NCBI GenBank assembly: GCA_964036275.1
Contig: OZ038433.1
Coordinates: forward strand, 2,726,013 to 2,790,012
Source of the DNA: Litoditis marina
Lineage: Eukaryota; Nematoda; Chromadorea; Rhabditida; Rhabditidae
Reading direction: 5' to 3'
DNA length: 64,000 nucleotides
This document shows, piece after piece, positions 62,801 to 64,000 of this stretch; the stretch's first letter is position 1, and each line of letters opens with the position of its first letter. The notes beneath the pieces are model-generated. The model ran no database searches and had not been told where the DNA came from. It saw nothing but the letters and a program-made list of their open reading frames with translations. The position numbers and the translations under genes were made by a program.

Positions 62801-64000
62801 TCACGTTCATGGAAGTAGTAAGACGCGTTTGGACATTTAGAAAGTGAAAGAAACTGCTCATGACTTATGAGCAACATCTCATGATTGAGAATATTGTTTT
62901 AAACTTATATAATGGCAATTGGGACGGATTGCACACTATTTGTACACTGTAATTGTCCGGCCCTAATCTAAGACTTCTTGTATTATTATAAATATCGTAG
63001 ACAGTTGAGTATATTTGGTGGTTCACTGAGAAACACACAAAACATTGTTAGTTAGTTCGAAATTTTAACTTCTTTAGGACCTCGTGGAGCAGTTTCCGCT
63101 GGAGTTGCTCGAGCAGCCGACAGCTCACGTGTCCAGTGACCCACGTGACACGTACAACAACATTCTGTTGTTTGTTGTGAAAGAGGACGGAAGAAACAAG
63201 AGGAACACCACCCCTACCGAAATGCATATCTTCCAGGTGAGACACAAAGAATTGCACTGTAATTGTAGTTGTTAAAGTATTTTTCATATCTTTGCTTGTA
63301 AGGCTTGCACAGTACACCATCAATTTTCAACAATCGTTCTCTAATAGAAAGTTGAAATCGGAAACGAACACTAAAATTTCTGATAACATTTACGTCAGTA
63401 AAACGAACTAAAAGCTTAGTAATCATGCCCTAGGAGTCCCGATAGAAATGAAAAAAACATAACACTGACATCTTCAAGTGGCTACTTCGTATACGACATG
63501 TAGTGTAGGGGGGGGGGGTGATTTTAAAGCTAGACTTGTGTGCGGTTAGAGGAGATTGCGGTTAGAGGAGGAACTATACAATAAGTAGGAGATTCAATCC
63601 CATGAGCGCCGCCGACATGTCGTTTTTGGGCCTTTTAACGGGCAACCTGTTAAAGTATCCAAAAACGACTATGTATTAATTTTCGTTTGAAACATAAGTT
63701 ATATTGAATGTGCCAATGAACTCTTCTACCCCTCAGTTGGAAAAGTAGTTCGCGCTCTTATCTTTTCCTATGTTACTGACATGTTCAATTCGGCTGAGAG
63801 GCAAATTCGATGAAGACTGGGAGTTTAATGTACAACATAGCCTGAATGATGTGGAACGAGGGCAACCTTCAAAACAATAATCAATTTCCATGTTTTTGCT
63901 CTTCCTTCTTGCACACACATCCCAACAAATAAGTGTTGTACGTGCCATGAATCACCCGTTTTCCACTTTTTTGAGACCTGCTTATATTGTCAGTTTGTCT
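56899..64000 (+). CDS. eps-8: EPS8 actin regulator, 5' part (runs off the window)
   Basis: EPS8 proteins cap and bundle actin filaments and link receptor signalling to the cytoskeleton; in worms eps-8 acts in epithelial and gut morphogenesis (family knowledge). Exons seen: 56899-56930, 61450-61571, 62003-62084, 62335-62467, 63078-63236; phases agree and give 176 residues. After a short low-complexity start (RRGVDPYHQR, then a Ser/His-rich HSHASHRSHATD stretch) the PTB domain begins at YNVEHLATFAVGR and continues with DGIRKLK, AIWAQPLILRF, LVEQFPLELL and EMHIFQ, matching the EPS8 PTB order. The SH3 and C-terminal actin-binding parts lie beyond the window; no later exon was found to 64000. The start was chosen because the ATG follows ATGCAG by nine bases, a likely trans-splice acceptor. 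Intron 1 is 4.5 kb. Other isoforms could start further upstream. Confidence 0.9.
56931..58760. other. First part of eps-8 intron 1
   Basis: AT-rich intronic DNA. Open frames here (for example 57091-57288 and minus 57561-58035) carry no motif. No repeat copy was recognised. Confidence 0.5.
58767..58831 (-). pseudogene. tRNA-like relic in eps-8 intron 1
   Basis: The minus strand reads TAGCGCAGTGGTAAGAG (A-box-like), a GCTTTTA anticodon-loop-like stretch and a degenerate B-box GGGTACGAATA. The stems are incomplete. Confidence 0.45.
58978..59050 (-). pseudogene. tRNA-like relic in eps-8 intron 1
   Basis: The minus strand has TGTGGTGTAGAGGATG (A-box-like) and GGGTTTGAGTTTCGG (B-box-like) at tRNA spacing; the stems are decayed. 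Confidence 0.4.
59664..59730. repeat. MITE family B copy in eps-8 intron 1
   Basis: Left end CGTAGTTTGATCTTGATTCA, right end AGCAACAGGATCAAACTA, with CACGAGTTCCGACC inside. Confidence 0.7.
59873..59941 (+). pseudogene. tRNA-like relic in eps-8 intron 1
   Basis: Plus strand: TGTGTAGTGGTACGC (A-box-like) and CCCGGGTTCGAATAG (good B-box). GCAC at the 5' end can pair with GTGC at the 3' end. The anticodon arm is not well formed. Confidence 0.45.
63508..63518. repeat. Poly-G run and GGTTAGAGGAG repeat
   Basis: G11, followed at about 63544-63572 by two tandem GCGGTTAGAGGAG units, in the last eps-8 intron of the window. Confidence 0.8.
63619..63669. repeat. Short strong hairpin in eps-8 intron 5
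   Basis: GTCGTTTTTGG pairs perfectly with CCAAAAACGAC. Inside, CTTTTAAC pairs with GTTAAAG with one bulge, leaving a loop of about nine bases. Confidence 0.7.

Overview
The window is nuclear DNA of a rhabditid nematode, most likely Caenorhabditis or a close relative. The exons are short and GC-rich at third positions. The introns are AT-rich and nearly all acceptors read TTTCAG or TTGCAG. Several start codons sit a few bases after such an acceptor, as expected for spliced-leader trans-splicing. The gene set (SEC61 alpha head-to-head with RPS18, a Hedgehog-acyltransferase locus, then EPS8) matches, from memory, a block of C. elegans chromosome IV. The intron sizes and dispersed repeats do not look like C. 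elegans itself.

Layout. 1-13.2 kb: no gene found; transposon-like repeats, palindromes, CT microsatellites and one tRNA-like relic. 13.2-23.5 kb (+): a nine-exon GnRH/AKH-type peptide GPCR whose large introns are filled with repeats. 24.0-27.3 kb (-): sec-61 alpha in eleven coding exons. 27.3-28.1 kb: divergent promoter. 28.1-29.9 kb (+): rps-18 in three exons. 29.9-34.3 kb and 35.2-41.5 kb (-): two tandem Hedgehog-acyltransferase (HHAT, MBOAT family) paralogs with the same twelve-exon architecture. 43.0-46.5 kb (-): a secreted protein with two tandem ET-type cysteine modules. 46.5-56.9 kb: no confident gene; CT/GA tracts with GC-rich blocks that could be promoters. 56.9 kb to the end (+): the 5' part of eps-8, cut off by the window edge inside its PTB domain.

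Functional themes: protein synthesis and ER insertion (rps-18, sec-61), ER lipidation of secreted proteins (the two HHATs), a secreted cysteine-rich protein, peptide-hormone reception (GPCR) and actin regulation (eps-8). These are individual genes; no operon is evident.

Most interesting: the duplicated HHAT genes, one with an apparent acceptor loss that adds 12 residues; a 1.3-kb palindrome inside an HHAT intron; an ET-protein 3' end that stays open in two frames with a one-base phase conflict; and two abundant short MITE families, one of which carries E-boxes. All coordinates were worked out by hand and exon lengths were checked for phase.
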